From an uncultured Collinsella sp. (lineage in GTDB: Bacteria; Actinomycetota; Coriobacteriia; Coriobacteriales; Coriobacteriaceae): a stretch of 64,000 nucleotides of DNA. Position numbers and translations under genes: made by a program. The stretch is from the NCBI GenBank assembly GCA_900549715.1, contig URPK01000001.1, forward strand, positions 186,001-250,000, read 5' to 3'. The notes beneath the pieces are model-generated. The model was not told where the DNA came from. It worked only from the letters and a program-made list of their open reading frames with translations, and ran no database searches. Position 1 is the stretch's first letter. Every line of letters starts with the position of its first letter. Shown piece after piece: positions 50,325-59,459 of the stretch.

Positions 50325-50990
50325 ATGGCAGAGCAGCAGATAACGCCGGGGACCAAGCTTCAGGTGGCATTCGACGTGCCCATGGGCCAAAAAACCGACT
50401 TCAACATGCTTGCCACGTACAAAGAGAACCTGGACGACGCGTACTTTCTTATGAGCGCGCCCATGCTCGCCGGCAAGCCGCTCATCATGGACGAAAACCA
50501 AAAGCTACTGTTGCAGTACAAAGTAGGCGAGGAGACGTTCGTGCTCGCCGGCTATCCCGAGGCAGTCGAGAAAAAGGGCATCCGCACCTACTGGAAAATG
50601 CGCAAAGTCGCCGAGCAGCGCAGCTTTGTCAAGCGCCGCGACGAGCGTTTTAAGGTCGCCATGCGCCTGACCTACCAGCGCGATAACGCGCCGACCTCCG
50701 AGCCCGAGGACGCCATGACCATCGACGTCTCGGCCGGCGGTCTGGCTATCTACCTCAACGACTACCCCGATGTGGGCGAGGCCCTGGCCGTACAAATGCC
50801 CACGATCCGTCTGCAGGGAGAGCGCCACGAGCTGCCCGAGCAGCTGGGCATCGTGTGCTGGGTGCGCCGCGCGCCCAAGGGCAGCCTGTACCGCAACGTC
50901 TGCGGCCTGCAGTTCCGCTATGCCGACGACATGGAGCGCGAGCTCGTCAAAGAATACGTCGGCTACATCCGCGCCAAATATAAGATCTGA
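50325..50990 (+). CDS. PilZ-domain c-di-GMP receptor
   Basis: A 221-residue protein with a YcgR-like N-terminal domain (about 5-100) and a C-terminal PilZ domain (about 103-220). The c-di-GMP-binding residues are R104 and R108 in the RRDER stretch (RxxxR) and D134-x-S136-x-G138-G139 in DVSAGG. GGGGGAG before ATG 50325 sets the start; the frame is open upstream without a ribosome site. Its stop is five bases before the membrane-anchored surface protein at 50996, so the two are co-transcribed. That links c-di-GMP signalling to the TasA-like proteins. Confidence 0.9.
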   Translation: MAEQQITPGTKLQVAFDVPMGQKTDFNMLATYKENLDDAYFLMSAPMLAGKPLIMDENQKLLLQYKVGEETFVLAGYPEAVEKKGIRTYWKMRKVAEQRSFVKRRDERFKVAMRLTYQRDNAPTSEPEDAMTIDVSAGGLAIYLNDYPDVGEALAVQMPTIRLQGERHELPEQLGIVCWVRRAPKGSLYRNVCGLQFRYADDMERELVKEYVGYIRAKYKI

Positions 50991-50995
50991 TCGCC

Positions 50996-52123
50996 ATGGC
51001 ACTGTTCAAGCGTAACGACAATAAAGATCAAGCTGCCGAGGATTTGGCTGAGGGCATGGCCGAGGGCATGACTGAGGATTTGACCGAGAGTCAGCCCGAG
51101 GACACCCCCAGCACCGACCCCACCTCCCGCAAGCGCTTCGGCAAATCCAAGCCCAAGCCCAAACGCAAGCCCAAGCGCGACCTGCGCGGCGTGGTGCGCA
51201 TCGAGGAGCTGGAGCAGGCGCTGGCCGACCAAGACCTCGACGACATCGACCCCGATGCGGTCGTGTCCATGTACATGCCCAAGCGCCGCATGGAACGCAT
51301 CGGCGCGGCGCTGCTGCGCATGGACAAGCTGCAAAAGGCCCTCGTGGTGCTGGCACTTGTCTTTGGCGCGCTGTTCGCCCTGTCGTTTATGCAGGAAAAC
51401 ATGGGTAACTTCACCATCAACCTCAACCGCCTGGAGCTGTTCCGCCGCGGCGTGGCCATTGCCGACAACGGCGACTTTAACAACGCCACCGCGCGCCTGG
51501 CGGCCGACGCCGTGGACAACGGCACCAATATCGCCGCCGACGACCTGCCCGACAACCTGGATAGCGTCGACGGCAGCCACAACGGCAAGAACTATGTGGC
51601 GTACACCTTCTATATCCGCAACGCCGGCAAGACCGATCTGGGCTACAGCGCCAAGCTCAAGGTGGTCAGCGCCAGCAAGGGCGTGGACAAGGCGGCGCGC
51701 GTGCGGGTGTATCGCAACGGCGAGCCCACCACCTATGCGGCGGCAGCGGCCGACGGCAGCCCCGAGCCCAACACCGAGCCGTTTGCGTCCAAAGACGTGG
51801 TGACGACCATTAGCCACGCGAACTTCCGCGTGGGCGACGTGGACAAGTACACCGTGGTCATTTGGCTGGATGGCGACGATCCGGAGTGCGTGGATAAGAT
51901 CATCGGCGGCGCGGTGGAGTTTGGCTTTGACTTTGATTCGTCCGAGACCGACGACTCGAGCCTGTTCATTAAGTTTGTGCAGGATATTGCCGACACCCTG
52001 ACCGGCAACGATCCCATTAGCGCGAGCGGCAACGAGGCGCCCGATTACTACAAGGAACACAACGTGACTTGGAGTAACCGTCGCAACCAAAAGAACTCGC
52101 CCGCAGGGGACGGGGACAAGTAG
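50996..52123 (+). CDS. Membrane-anchored TasA-like surface protein
   Basis: A 375-residue protein. A long acidic and then Lys/Pro-rich cytoplasmic stretch (about 1-65, with KPKPKRKPKR) is followed by one hydrophobic segment (about 114-132, KALVVLALVFGALFALSF). An extracellular region of about 240 residues follows. Near its end is YTVVIWLDGDDPECVD, which matches the motif in the proteins at 53947, 62301 and 63197. It lacks the ATYAWF-type N-terminus of the others. It is coupled to the PilZ gene and ends at a bidirectional terminator. Function is inferred only from these features: surface or matrix component, or a membrane scaffold for one. Confidence 0.65.
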   Translation: MALFKRNDNKDQAAEDLAEGMAEGMTEDLTESQPEDTPSTDPTSRKRFGKSKPKPKRKPKRDLRGVVRIEELEQALADQDLDDIDPDAVVSMYMPKRRMERIGAALLRMDKLQKALVVLALVFGALFALSFMQENMGNFTINLNRLELFRRGVAIADNGDFNNATARLAADAVDNGTNIAADDLPDNLDSVDGSHNGKNYVAYTFYIRNAGKTDLGYSAKLKVVSASKGVDKAARVRVYRNGEPTTYAAAAADGSPEPNTEPFASKDVVTTISHANFRVGDVDKYTVVIWLDGDDPECVDKIIGGAVEFGFDFDSSETDDSSLFIKFVQDIADTLTGNDPISASGNEAPDYYKEHNVTWSNRRNQKNSPAGDGDK

Positions 52124-52132
52124 AACGAACAA

Positions 52133-52170
52133 GCGCCGGGCCGGGATTCATTTTCCGGCCCGGCGCTTTT
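52133..52170. terminator. Bidirectional terminator
   Basis: GCGCCGGGCCGG and CCGGCCCGGCGC are exact complements around ATTCATTTT-type loop sequence and are followed by TTTT. It serves the convergent genes ending at 52123 and 52172. Confidence 0.88.
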
Positions 52171-52171
52171 G

Positions 52172-52684
52172 CTATGCCGAGGTGTTGTCTTTGGAGGTAG
52201 CGCCGTTGCCGCCGGCGGCATCTAGCAAGAACAGCCGCAGCGCGAGCTTGATCGCGTAACCCGGTTTGACCTGCGCCGCGTCACCCATGCGTTCGCCCAG
52301 ATCGCTGCAGTAGGCGTAAACGTCGCGGATGAGGTCCGCGCCCGAGAGCGTGAACATGTAGCCCGTGTCCGAAAGCGCGTTGGGCGCTGCGGGCAGCTCC
52401 GCAGCCTGACAAAAGCTCGCAAGGTCGGGGCCCATGACGTCTTCGTAATCAATCGTGCGTCCATTGTCCTGAGCTGCCTGCTCTTGCTCACGGGTGTACG
52501 AAAGCGCCGCTGCCAGCACAAAACTGGGCGTGGGGGCGTTGACGTCGTCGGTGGTGGCGACAAGTTTGCCGGCCGCCTGCGTGACCAACCAGGCGACTTC
52601 GCGCTGACAACGAACGGCTTTGCGCGTCACCGGCTTGATCGATCCAGCAGAAACGCTTCCCTTTGGTTGATTGGCGGCAGCCAT
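52172..52684 (-). CDS. Protein of unknown function
   Basis: A 170-residue soluble protein I do not recognise. It has no signal peptide or membrane segment. It looks largely helical, with an acidic central part (SYTREQEQAAQDNGRTIDYEDV) and a low-complexity end (DAAGGNGATSKDNTSA). TTGGGAGGG precedes its ATG at 52684. It runs against the surrounding surface genes and shares their terminator. Confidence 0.6.
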   Translation of the reverse strand: MAAANQPKGSVSAGSIKPVTRKAVRCQREVAWLVTQAAGKLVATTDDVNAPTPSFVLAAALSYTREQEQAAQDNGRTIDYEDVMGPDLASFCQAAELPAAPNALSDTGYMFTLSGADLIRDVYAYCSDLGERMGDAAQVKPGYAIKLALRLFLLDAAGGNGATSKDNTSA

Positions 52685-53084
52685 GGAGCCCTCCCAACAA
52701 ATAGCCCGTTTAGCACGCGAAAACTACACGTTCTGCACCAGTATAGCGAGTGGGGAGAGGCTCGGGCGAAGCTCGGTGGAGGGCGTGTGCATGCGTTGGT
52801 GCGGCGCTGCGGTGACAAGTCTTAAGAGGGACTTATGACTGCACGGGAGGGTGCGACCAAATAAGGTGAATAGTGTTCACATAGCCACACGCATAACTCG
52901 AGGTGGACCCATAAATCTGTCGGAATGTAAGCTCCCGAAAACTCATAAGGAAATCGTAAGAATTATGGTATTCTCGATTCCATATCTAAAGGATGGGCAA
53001 GCAACATCCAACACGAAAGCGCGGGCTCCCCTTCCGGGCTTCTCGAGCGTCATCTGGGATGAATGGGGAAAGAAAGGGGTCCGT
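52685..53084 (+). other. Long leader of the TasA-like gene cluster
   Basis: Four hundred bases without a supported gene. A frame open from 52851 leads into the gene at 53085 but has no ribosome site. The part from 52855 on is poorer in GC than its surroundings. A small GGATG...CATCC hairpin lies near 52992-53010 and a GGGCT/GGGCT-rich stretch before the start. I looked for a c-di-GMP riboswitch and did not find one. Confidence 0.4.
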
Positions 53085-53876
53085 ATGGATACCAAGGCAT
53101 TAAAGAAGCAGATGGGCGCCGCCATCGCCATGGTGCTGGTAGCAGCCGTAGCGCTGGGCTCTGCCACGTTCGCATGGTTTGTGAGCAACAACAAGGTTGA
53201 CGCTACGACCAGCAAGATTTCTGCTCAGTCGAACTCTGCATTCATGTATATCCGTGACCAGGATGAGACGTCCACGGATCTTCTCACGGATGAGTCTTCA
53301 GTTGATGATGCTGAGCTCTTCCCTGCTCACTGGGTTACGTCGACCGAGTCTGCTGCTGAGGGCCACTACAAGGGCAAGGACGCTGCTAATTTCTTCACCG
53401 CTTTCGGCACGTCTGCAGACGAAAACGGATACGTCATGGATCCCACTTCCTTGAAAAAGGTGATTGCTGACGGGCAGACGGAAGGTACGCCTGAGGCTGC
53501 TGTCGCCGGAAAATACGCCGTTAAGAATCTGTTCTATGTTGGATCGAAGGGCGCGGACCTTACGAATCTCAAGGTTGATAGCTGCGCAATTAAGTCAGCC
53601 GACGGTAACGCTCAGTTCGATAACGCTCTTCGCGTGCTAGTAAAATGTGGTAGCAAATGGGTACTTTGCGGTCCTACTGGCGTGATTGCTTCCTCGGATG
53701 AGGGTGCGGTTCTGGCTCCCACCGTATCGTCTACGGAGAGCGAGCTGGAGATGTACGTTTTTTATGATGGTGATGACGCCAAGATCTATACGAATAATCT
53801 CAAAGATCTGAAGACGGCTTCCAAGCGCATCAACGTTGTCTTCACCGCTACCTCTACTCAGACCGATAAGAAGTAG
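53085..53876 (+). CDS. TasA/SipW-substrate-like secreted protein
   Basis: A 263-residue protein. Its N-terminus has a positive start, a hydrophobic segment (about 10-30, GAAIAMVLVAAVALGSATFA) and then WFVSNNKVDATTSKISAQ. This arrangement resembles TasA/camelysin-type proteins that are processed by a SipW-type signal peptidase. A beta-rich extracellular region follows. The C-terminal motif is degenerate (YVFYDGDDAKIY, no cysteine). AAAGAAAGGGG precedes ATG 53085. It is followed by a close relative at 53947 after a terminator-like hairpin. Confidence 0.75.
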   Translation: MDTKALKKQMGAAIAMVLVAAVALGSATFAWFVSNNKVDATTSKISAQSNSAFMYIRDQDETSTDLLTDESSVDDAELFPAHWVTSTESAAEGHYKGKDAANFFTAFGTSADENGYVMDPTSLKKVIADGQTEGTPEAAVAGKYAVKNLFYVGSKGADLTNLKVDSCAIKSADGNAQFDNALRVLVKCGSKWVLCGPTGVIASSDEGAVLAPTVSSTESELEMYVFYDGDDAKIYTNNLKDLKTASKRINVVFTATSTQTDKK

Positions 53877-53895
53877 TACGTTAAGCAACTAAGCG

Positions 53896-53925
53896 AGGCG
53901 GGGGAGAACTGTCCCCCGCCTTTTT
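53896..53925 (+). terminator. Terminator between the two TasA-like genes
   Basis: AGGCGGGGGA and TCCCCCGCCT form a stem around a GAACTG-type loop and are followed by TTTTC. Partial readthrough would give different levels of the two proteins. Confidence 0.85.
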
Positions 53926-53946
53926 CTTTAGAGAGGAGGATTTTCG

Positions 53947-54891
53947 TTGAGCGTTAAACAGATGAAAAAGCAGCTTGCAGTGGCAGCCTTGTCTGTCGTT
54001 ATGGCGGCAGTTGCGCTTGGTTCTGCGACGTATGCCTGGTTCGTCTCGAATACAAAGGTAGACGGCACTACCAGCACCGTTAGCGCTCAGGCAAACGGTA
54101 TGGTCCTCCAAATTGCTTCTGGTCCAAATGCCATTCGCGACGGCAGCGATCATCAGACGACCGCCGCGAGTCGCGGTCATGAGATCAGCCCATCCTCCAC
54201 GAATGATGCTCGTAACTGGTTCGTTCCGAAATCATGGAGCGGTACGGATGTATGCGGCTATCAGAAGGCAACAATTTCCAAGCAGCTTGAGGGCTCCTAT
54301 ACGCTCAAGGGAGACGCCGAGACGTATTACGCCTATACGATGGCAGAATACACGCTCTACACGATTAATCAGACTGGTGAGGCGGACGTCTATCTCGACA
54401 ACAGCAGCTCTAACGGTCCCGTTGTTGTGACCGCGTCGGAAGGCGCTTCGAAAGAATGGTTCAATAAAATCAAAGGTAGCCTTCGTGTGGGCCTGCTGAT
54501 TGACGACGAGCTCAAGGTTGTTTATGCTCCGGTTCTTCCGACGGGTAAGGGAAACGATGTTTCTGCTACCGAAGGCTGGAGTTGCGTGAATTCCGACAGC
54601 CTCGCGGTGACCATGGCGCCGTCTTATGCCCATGTGTTCGGTGGCAATATGATTGACCAGAACAACAAAAACTGGGGAGCAACTAGGAGTGGTGACTCCT
54701 ACGTAAAGCCGACGGGCGATGCTCAGATGCTCGCTCACGTCGGTTACAACGGGACAAACTTCAAGGTCGTCATTTGGATGGAGGGCACCGACAGCGATTG
54801 CCAGAACATGTCTGGTCTCGATGTTGGTGAAGGAAGTCCGACCTTCGACGTCACCGTCAGCTTGGTCGGCATCGTTCCTGATTCCAAGTAG
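53947..54891 (+). CDS. TasA/SipW-substrate-like secreted protein
   Basis: A 314-residue protein closely related at the N-terminus to the one at 53085: VVMAAVALGSATYAWFVSN then TKVDGTTSTVSAQANG. The C-terminal part has FKVVIWMEGTDSDCQN, the shared motif of this set, and ends in a beta-rich stretch (TFDVTVSLVGIV). The start is TTG 53947, with AGAGGAGG seven bases upstream; ATG 53962 is the alternative. Proteins of this kind are exported and, in Bacillus, form amyloid-like biofilm fibres. Whether these do is not known. Confidence 0.77.
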   Translation: MSVKQMKKQLAVAALSVVMAAVALGSATYAWFVSNTKVDGTTSTVSAQANGMVLQIASGPNAIRDGSDHQTTAASRGHEISPSSTNDARNWFVPKSWSGTDVCGYQKATISKQLEGSYTLKGDAETYYAYTMAEYTLYTINQTGEADVYLDNSSSNGPVVVTASEGASKEWFNKIKGSLRVGLLIDDELKVVYAPVLPTGKGNDVSATEGWSCVNSDSLAVTMAPSYAHVFGGNMIDQNNKNWGATRSGDSYVKPTGDAQMLAHVGYNGTNFKVVIWMEGTDSDCQNMSGLDVGEGSPTFDVTVSLVGIVPDSK

Positions 54892-54918
54892 TGCAAACGC
54901 TACAGTAACTTAGACAAA

Positions 54919-54960
54919 AGACGAGGGCCAGTTCAGAATCGAACTGGCCCTCGTCTTGTT
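54919..54960. terminator. Terminator, usable in both directions
   Basis: AAGACGAGGGCCAGTTC and GAACTGGCCCTCGTCTT form a perfect 17-base stem around AGAAT, followed by GTTT. It serves the TasA-like gene and the convergent methyltransferase. Confidence 0.9.
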
Positions 54961-54979
54961 TATGCCAATAGTGGTTCGG

Positions 54980-56242
54980 CTATAGCCCGTACACCTCAAC
55001 CATGGCTTCGCCGATGCGGTGGGGCACGCCAGTGACGAGCGCGTTGCCCATGCAGAAGGCTCGATGCCCATCGGTCATGCCCGTGTCGGTCCAGCCCTTC
55101 GGGAATCCCTGGAGCTGATCGAGTTCGTCGGGGACAAGACGACGGAAACGACCGTCGGGGCATTCGATGACATGTTTGAATCGGCTGGCTCCCGTGCCGC
55201 CTTCGCCTGTGAGAATCGTTCGGCTCGGTTTGTCGACGGCATCCGGGAAGCTCATGGCTCCCTCGGAATACGTGTACGTAAAGCCCGTCTTCTTGTTGGT
55301 GCGCTCTTCGCGCTTGCTGCCCTTGAGGTAGCGCCAGTCGGGAAGCTTTTCGTCAGAGATGTAGAACTGCTCTGGAACAAGTGCCTCATCGACAAGCACA
55401 TCGCCAAGCACGCGGCGCTCGCCGTGATAGTCCTCAGTGAAGTCGCACGTCAGAACATGACAGCCCTGCATGACGCCAGCGTTTTTGAACTGCGATGTCT
55501 TTTGACCAACGCCAAAGCGAGTCGAGTTCTCATAAGGGTCGGGCAGGACATCGAGCTCCGTCATTTCGTCGGGATAGATGGCAGGGAAAGCCTTTGCCAT
55601 GACGCCGTTGTGCATGCGGCCAACAAGATCGACCTTGCCGGCGTTCTTCTCGCAGAAGATGTAAACGCGCTTGCGACGCTGGGGGAAACCGTATTCTGCT
55701 GAGTTGACAACGCGCCATTCGACGGTGTAATCGAGATCGGCGAGGCAGCTCAAGATGATGGCAAAGTCGCGACCGCGCTGAGATGCGGGTGACTTGAGCA
55801 GACGGTCAACGTTCTCAAAGAGACCGAAGCGGGGCTTCTTCATCTCGAGGAAGTGATAGATATCCCACCAAAGGACACCCTTCTTGCCCTCGATGCCGTG
55901 CGCCTGATTGAGTGGACGCGCAACAGAATAGTCCTGGCAAGGAAAGCCACCGACGACCATTTGCACGTCGGGGATTTCGATCTCGCCGGCCTCAGCCTGC
56001 TCAAGTACCTTATTGATATCTTCATTGACGACAGAATCCTCGCCAAAGCGATCCATGTAGCAACGGGCCGCAAATTGGCGAGCCTTGGTTCCAGGTGGCT
56101 CCCACTGGTTGGCCCAAATGGTGCGGAAGGGGCCGGCGGGCTTCATATAAAACTCGGGATGGCGCGGGTCGGCATAGCCTTCAAGACCCAGCCGAAATCC
56201 ACCGACGCCCGCAAAAAGCTCGGCAATGTTAATCTCAGACAC
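54980..56242 (-). CDS. DNA (cytosine-5) methyltransferase, Sau3AI-type
   Basis: A 420-residue m5C methyltransferase. Motif I is AELFAGVGGFRLGLEGY, motif IV is GGFPCQDYS with catalytic C102, motif VI is ENVDRLL, motif VIII is QRRKRVYIF and motif X is GNALVTGVPHRIGEAM. A variable target-recognition region lies between VIII and X. The start is GTG 56242 with GGAG four bases upstream; the frame stays open to 56770 without a better start. It is divergent from a MutH/Sau3AI-type nuclease gene at 56384. That suggests methylation of the cytosine in GATC, by analogy only. Confidence 0.93.
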   Translation of the reverse strand: MSEINIAELFAGVGGFRLGLEGYADPRHPEFYMKPAGPFRTIWANQWEPPGTKARQFAARCYMDRFGEDSVVNEDINKVLEQAEAGEIEIPDVQMVVGGFPCQDYSVARPLNQAHGIEGKKGVLWWDIYHFLEMKKPRFGLFENVDRLLKSPASQRGRDFAIILSCLADLDYTVEWRVVNSAEYGFPQRRKRVYIFCEKNAGKVDLVGRMHNGVMAKAFPAIYPDEMTELDVLPDPYENSTRFGVGQKTSQFKNAGVMQGCHVLTCDFTEDYHGERRVLGDVLVDEALVPEQFYISDEKLPDWRYLKGSKREERTNKKTGFTYTYSEGAMSFPDAVDKPSRTILTGEGGTGASRFKHVIECPDGRFRRLVPDELDQLQGFPKGWTDTGMTDGHRAFCMGNALVTGVPHRIGEAMVEVYGL

Positions 56243-56383
56243 GTTTCTCCAATCGCTACTGTGTCCGTTTATGGTGCTCACAACAATAACCGATCGAGCG
56301 GACAAGATCAAGCCCTCAATTTTATGGAGGAAATTGCTGCCCTGAACTACCATGGGGCTAACTGCGACTTTCGGAGGTACCCT

Positions 56384-57889
56384 GTGTCCAAGAAGCACCT
56401 CGACTTCAGGCGTATGCTTGACGATACCGATTTTTCTGACCCCTCTAGCATCGAGCGGTATGCTGCCAATCTCGACGGGATGACGTTTCGCGATATTCTT
56501 GAGCTTGGTATTGCGCCGGAGGGGGAGAGTGCGCCCAAGGACTTTGGCTCCAAAAAGTACAAGGGCGGTATGGGGACCCTGATCGAGGAGCGTTACTTTG
56601 GCTACAAGGCCAACAGCGACGACCGGCCGGACTTTCCCGAGGCGGGCGTCGAGCTTAAGGCAACGTGTTTTGACGTACTTAAAGACGGTCGTAAATCTGC
56701 CGGTGAACGTCTTGTCTTGACGATGATTCCCTACGACCGCCCCGTTTCGCTCGACTACGACAGCTCGCATCTCAAGACCAAGCTCAGCAATATCCTGCTG
56801 ATTTACTACGGCCGCGACCGCTCAATCGACAAATACGACCAGCGCATTGAGCGTGCAGTCATGGTTCGTCTGCCCGAAGAGGATATGAAGATCATTCGTG
56901 CCGACTATGAGAAGATCATTTCGTACATTCAGGATGGTCGCGCGGACGAGCTGTCGGAGGGCATGACAACCTACCTCGGTGCCTGCACAAAGGGAGCCAC
57001 CGAGGCGACAATGTGGGTTGACCAGTATTACGAGTACTTCAACACCGATACGGGCGAGATCGAGCACCGTCGCGCAAAGCGTCGCGCCTTTTCGCTCAAG
57101 CGCTCGTATATGGACTACGTACTCCACACCTATGTCCTCGGTGCCCCGCGCATCGGCGAGAGCATCGTTCAAGCTGACGACGAGTCCATTGATTTCGAAA
57201 GCTACGTAACTGGACTTATCGAGCGACACTATGGCGAAACCGATCGCCAGATTGCGGAGCAGTACGGCCTGGAGTATACGGGCAACAAGGCGCAATGGAC
57301 GACGCTCGTTTATCGCATGCTCGGCATTAAAAGCAATGCCGCCGAGGAGTTCGTTAAGGCTGGGATTAACGTCCGCGCTTGTCGCGTTAATAAGAGGGGG
57401 CACATCGAGCAAGCAATGTCTTTCCCTCCGTTTGAGTTTAAGCAGCTAATCAACGAGGATTGGGAAACGTCTTCCTTCCGTGCACGCCTTGAGACCAGCC
57501 GTTTCTTCTTCGTCGTGTTCCGCGAGGACCACGAGGGGATGTGGCGCCTTGACCGCTGCCTATTCTGGGCAATGCCGGCAAACGAAATCGAGGGTCCCGC
57601 AAAGGCTTGCTGGGATGAGACGCGAAAGGTCATTCGCGAGGGCGTTGAGCTCAATCCGTATCGGGATGCAAGCGGAAAGCTCAAGGTGACCAACAGTCTG
57701 CCCGGTATGGCGGACAACCCGATCGTCCACGTTCGCCCGCATACCTCAAAAGCTGCGTATAGATTCGCCGACGGAACCGAAATCGGCGACATTGCGAGGA
57801 ACGCCTACGAGTTGCCCGATGGACGCTGGATGACCAGGCAATCGTTCTGGTTCAACAAGGGCTACCTGGAGCGCATCCTGGGGTTGTAG
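56384..57889 (+). CDS. Type II restriction endonuclease, Sau3AI/MutH-type
   Basis: A 501-residue nuclease, close to the length of Sau3AI. The MutH-fold active site is visible at the right spacings: E69 in LIEERYF, D83 in RPDFPE, E90 and K92 in VELKAT. These match E56/D70/E77/K79 of MutH. A second C-terminal half probably forms the DNA-binding, MutH-like domain without catalysis. GTG 56384 is chosen because GGAGG lies six bases upstream; ATG 56324 is the alternative. It cuts unmodified DNA, probably at GATC, and pairs with the methyltransferase at 54980. Confidence 0.9.
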   Translation: MSKKHLDFRRMLDDTDFSDPSSIERYAANLDGMTFRDILELGIAPEGESAPKDFGSKKYKGGMGTLIEERYFGYKANSDDRPDFPEAGVELKATCFDVLKDGRKSAGERLVLTMIPYDRPVSLDYDSSHLKTKLSNILLIYYGRDRSIDKYDQRIERAVMVRLPEEDMKIIRADYEKIISYIQDGRADELSEGMTTYLGACTKGATEATMWVDQYYEYFNTDTGEIEHRRAKRRAFSLKRSYMDYVLHTYVLGAPRIGESIVQADDESIDFESYVTGLIERHYGETDRQIAEQYGLEYTGNKAQWTTLVYRMLGIKSNAAEEFVKAGINVRACRVNKRGHIEQAMSFPPFEFKQLINEDWETSSFRARLETSRFFFVVFREDHEGMWRLDRCLFWAMPANEIEGPAKACWDETRKVIREGVELNPYRDASGKLKVTNSLPGMADNPIVHVRPHTSKAAYRFADGTEIGDIARNAYELPDGRWMTRQSFWFNKGYLERILGL

Positions 57890-57946
57890 CGATCTCGCAT
57901 AGGATTCTCGATGACGTTCTGTTCGTAACGTCGCTATTGCTGATCG

Positions 57947-57985
57947 CGGCTCCGCCTCGCCATTACCTATGAAGAGGCGGAGCCG
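57947..57985 (+). terminator. Terminator-like hairpin
   Basis: CGGCTCCGCCTC and GAGGCGGAGCCG are exact complements with a 15-base loop. There is no long T run. It separates the convergent restriction and ATPase genes. Confidence 0.65.
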
Positions 57986-58042
57986 TAGCTTCGATGACCA
58001 AATTGCCAGTCAAGATAATCAAATGAGCTGAGATGCAGTGCG

Positions 58043-59341
58043 CTATGCCCGCAGCGCTCCAATGGGGAACACGTAGACGTCGTGTTCGGCATCGTAGCGG
58101 CAGAAGGGCGAGGTCGCGGTAACGACGGCGCAGAACTCTGGCTGAGGGTTGCGTGCGGCAGAGTTCAGAGCGACCTTGCGGCGCAGGCGTTCGATGTTGC
58201 GGATTCCGTCGCTTACCTTGGATTCGCCGAGCTTGATTTCTATCGCCGCCCAGCGGCCATCGTTCAGCTCGATGATGGCATCGACTTCAAGCCCGTCGGA
58301 GTCGCCATAGTAGTGGAGTGAGCCCGGATACGAGCCGGGCAGGCACGAGGTGTAGACGCTCAGATCGTGAATGCACAGAGACTCAAAGAGCAGGCCAAAT
58401 GTTTGGCCGTCTGCAAGGAGCCTCTCGGGGTTCATTCCGAGTGCGGCTGCGGGAATGGAGGGGTCGACGAAATAACGTTTTGGCTTGGTACGCAGGCGAG
58501 ACTTGGCGCGGACGGGCGCATCCCAACCGGGCAGATTTACGATCGCATACATGCTCTCCAACATGTCGAGGTAAAACGCCACGGTTGAAGTTGCCGGCTG
58601 GGCATCGCTGTCGCCCAACGAGGCGTCTGCCGCAATGGTGTTGAGCGTGGCAGATGTCGCAACGTTGCGCGCGAGCGAGGACACGATGTGTCGCGCCGTA
58701 GACCCCACGCCTCCTTTTTGCGGAACGCTGACTTCGTACATGGCATCGAGATACTGGTTAACGACCTCTGCGGCCATCTGGGGGCTCGCTCCGACAAGCG
58801 CCGGCCATCCCCCGCAACAAATTGCGTCGGCCAACATCGGGAGCGATCCTGTATAGGCGGAAGGTTCGAATGATCCTTCGAATAGGTTTTTCAGCGAAAC
58901 GGACCCCGTTGAAAGTCCGCGTTCCCAAAGCGTCATGGTGCTCATGTCGAGACGCGCTATGCGACCGGCACCGCTGTGGGTAACAGAGTTTTTTGCTGGC
59001 GTTGATGATCCAGTGAGGATATAGAGGCCCTTTTCGCCGCCGGATGCATCTACGGCGCGGCGTGTGGCGTCCCATGTTGCGGGGGTCTCCTGCCATTCGT
59101 CGATGACATGCGGCTTATTGCCCTGAAGGGCGAGCGAAGGATCGGCTTCGACCAGCGACTTTACGTTTGGGTCGTCAAGATGGATGACACTCTCGCCGAA
59201 TGCAAGCGCTGTCCATGATTTGCCACACCATTTGGTGCCCCGAATCTCGACAGCCCCAAATATCTGGAGCAGAGTTTGCAACCGTTCGTCCAAAAGGCGA
59301 GGACGGTAGGATTTGGGCTGCTCCGAACCATAAGAAATCAT
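58043..59341 (-). CDS. AAA-family ATPase with DUF4143 domain
   Basis: A 432-residue protein of the AAA_14/DUF4143 group. Walker A is GTKWCGKS near residues 35-42, a Walker B-like HVIDEWQ lies near 80, and the C-terminal DUF4143 nuclease-like region has GLEVDAIIELNDGRWAAIEIKLG. The acid-(E)xK pattern there (DAIIEL...AIEIK) resembles a PD-(D/E)XK active site. The family is widespread in gut bacteria, often in variable regions, and its role is unsettled. The start at 59341 has only a weak GAGG upstream. Four phased palindromic repeats lie just before the gene. Confidence 0.85.
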   Translation of the reverse strand: MISYGSEQPKSYRPRLLDERLQTLLQIFGAVEIRGTKWCGKSWTALAFGESVIHLDDPNVKSLVEADPSLALQGNKPHVIDEWQETPATWDATRRAVDASGGEKGLYILTGSSTPAKNSVTHSGAGRIARLDMSTMTLWERGLSTGSVSLKNLFEGSFEPSAYTGSLPMLADAICCGGWPALVGASPQMAAEVVNQYLDAMYEVSVPQKGGVGSTARHIVSSLARNVATSATLNTIAADASLGDSDAQPATSTVAFYLDMLESMYAIVNLPGWDAPVRAKSRLRTKPKRYFVDPSIPAAALGMNPERLLADGQTFGLLFESLCIHDLSVYTSCLPGSYPGSLHYYGDSDGLEVDAIIELNDGRWAAIEIKLGESKVSDGIRNIERLRRKVALNSAARNPQPEFCAVVTATSPFCRYDAEHDVYVFPIGALRA

Positions 59342-59370
59342 GATTAGATAAACCTCGCTACCTGGGCATA

Positions 59371-59452
59371 CTCGATTTTCGAGGATAATCATACTCGATT
59401 TTCGAGGATTTTCGCACTCGATTTCCGAGGATAACTGGACTCGATTTTCGAG
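59371..59452 (-). promoter_or_regulatory. Four phased 23-bp palindromic repeats before the DUF4143 gene
   Basis: CTCGATTTTCGAG occurs at 59371, 59394 and 59440, and CTCGATTTCCGAG at 59417. The spacing is exactly 23 bases each time, and the first three spacers begin GAT. On the minus strand TATGAT at 59388-59393 could be a -10 inside the array. They lie 30-111 bases upstream of the ATPase start. Confidence 0.85.
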
Positions 59453-59459
59453 CTTTGCC

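Noticed and set aside
52685..53084. Considered as a c-di-GMP riboswitch before the TasA-like genes
   Set aside because: The conserved GEMM core and tetraloop-receptor pattern could not be found; only a small hairpin is present.
55853..56383. Upstream extension of the restriction endonuclease frame
   Set aside because: It overlaps the divergent methyltransferase on the other strand, while GTG 56384 has a well-placed GGAGG and gives a Sau3AI-like length.
59371..59452. Considered as a small CRISPR array
   Set aside because: The unit is a 13-base palindrome with ten-base spacers that resemble one another. There are only four units and no cas gene.
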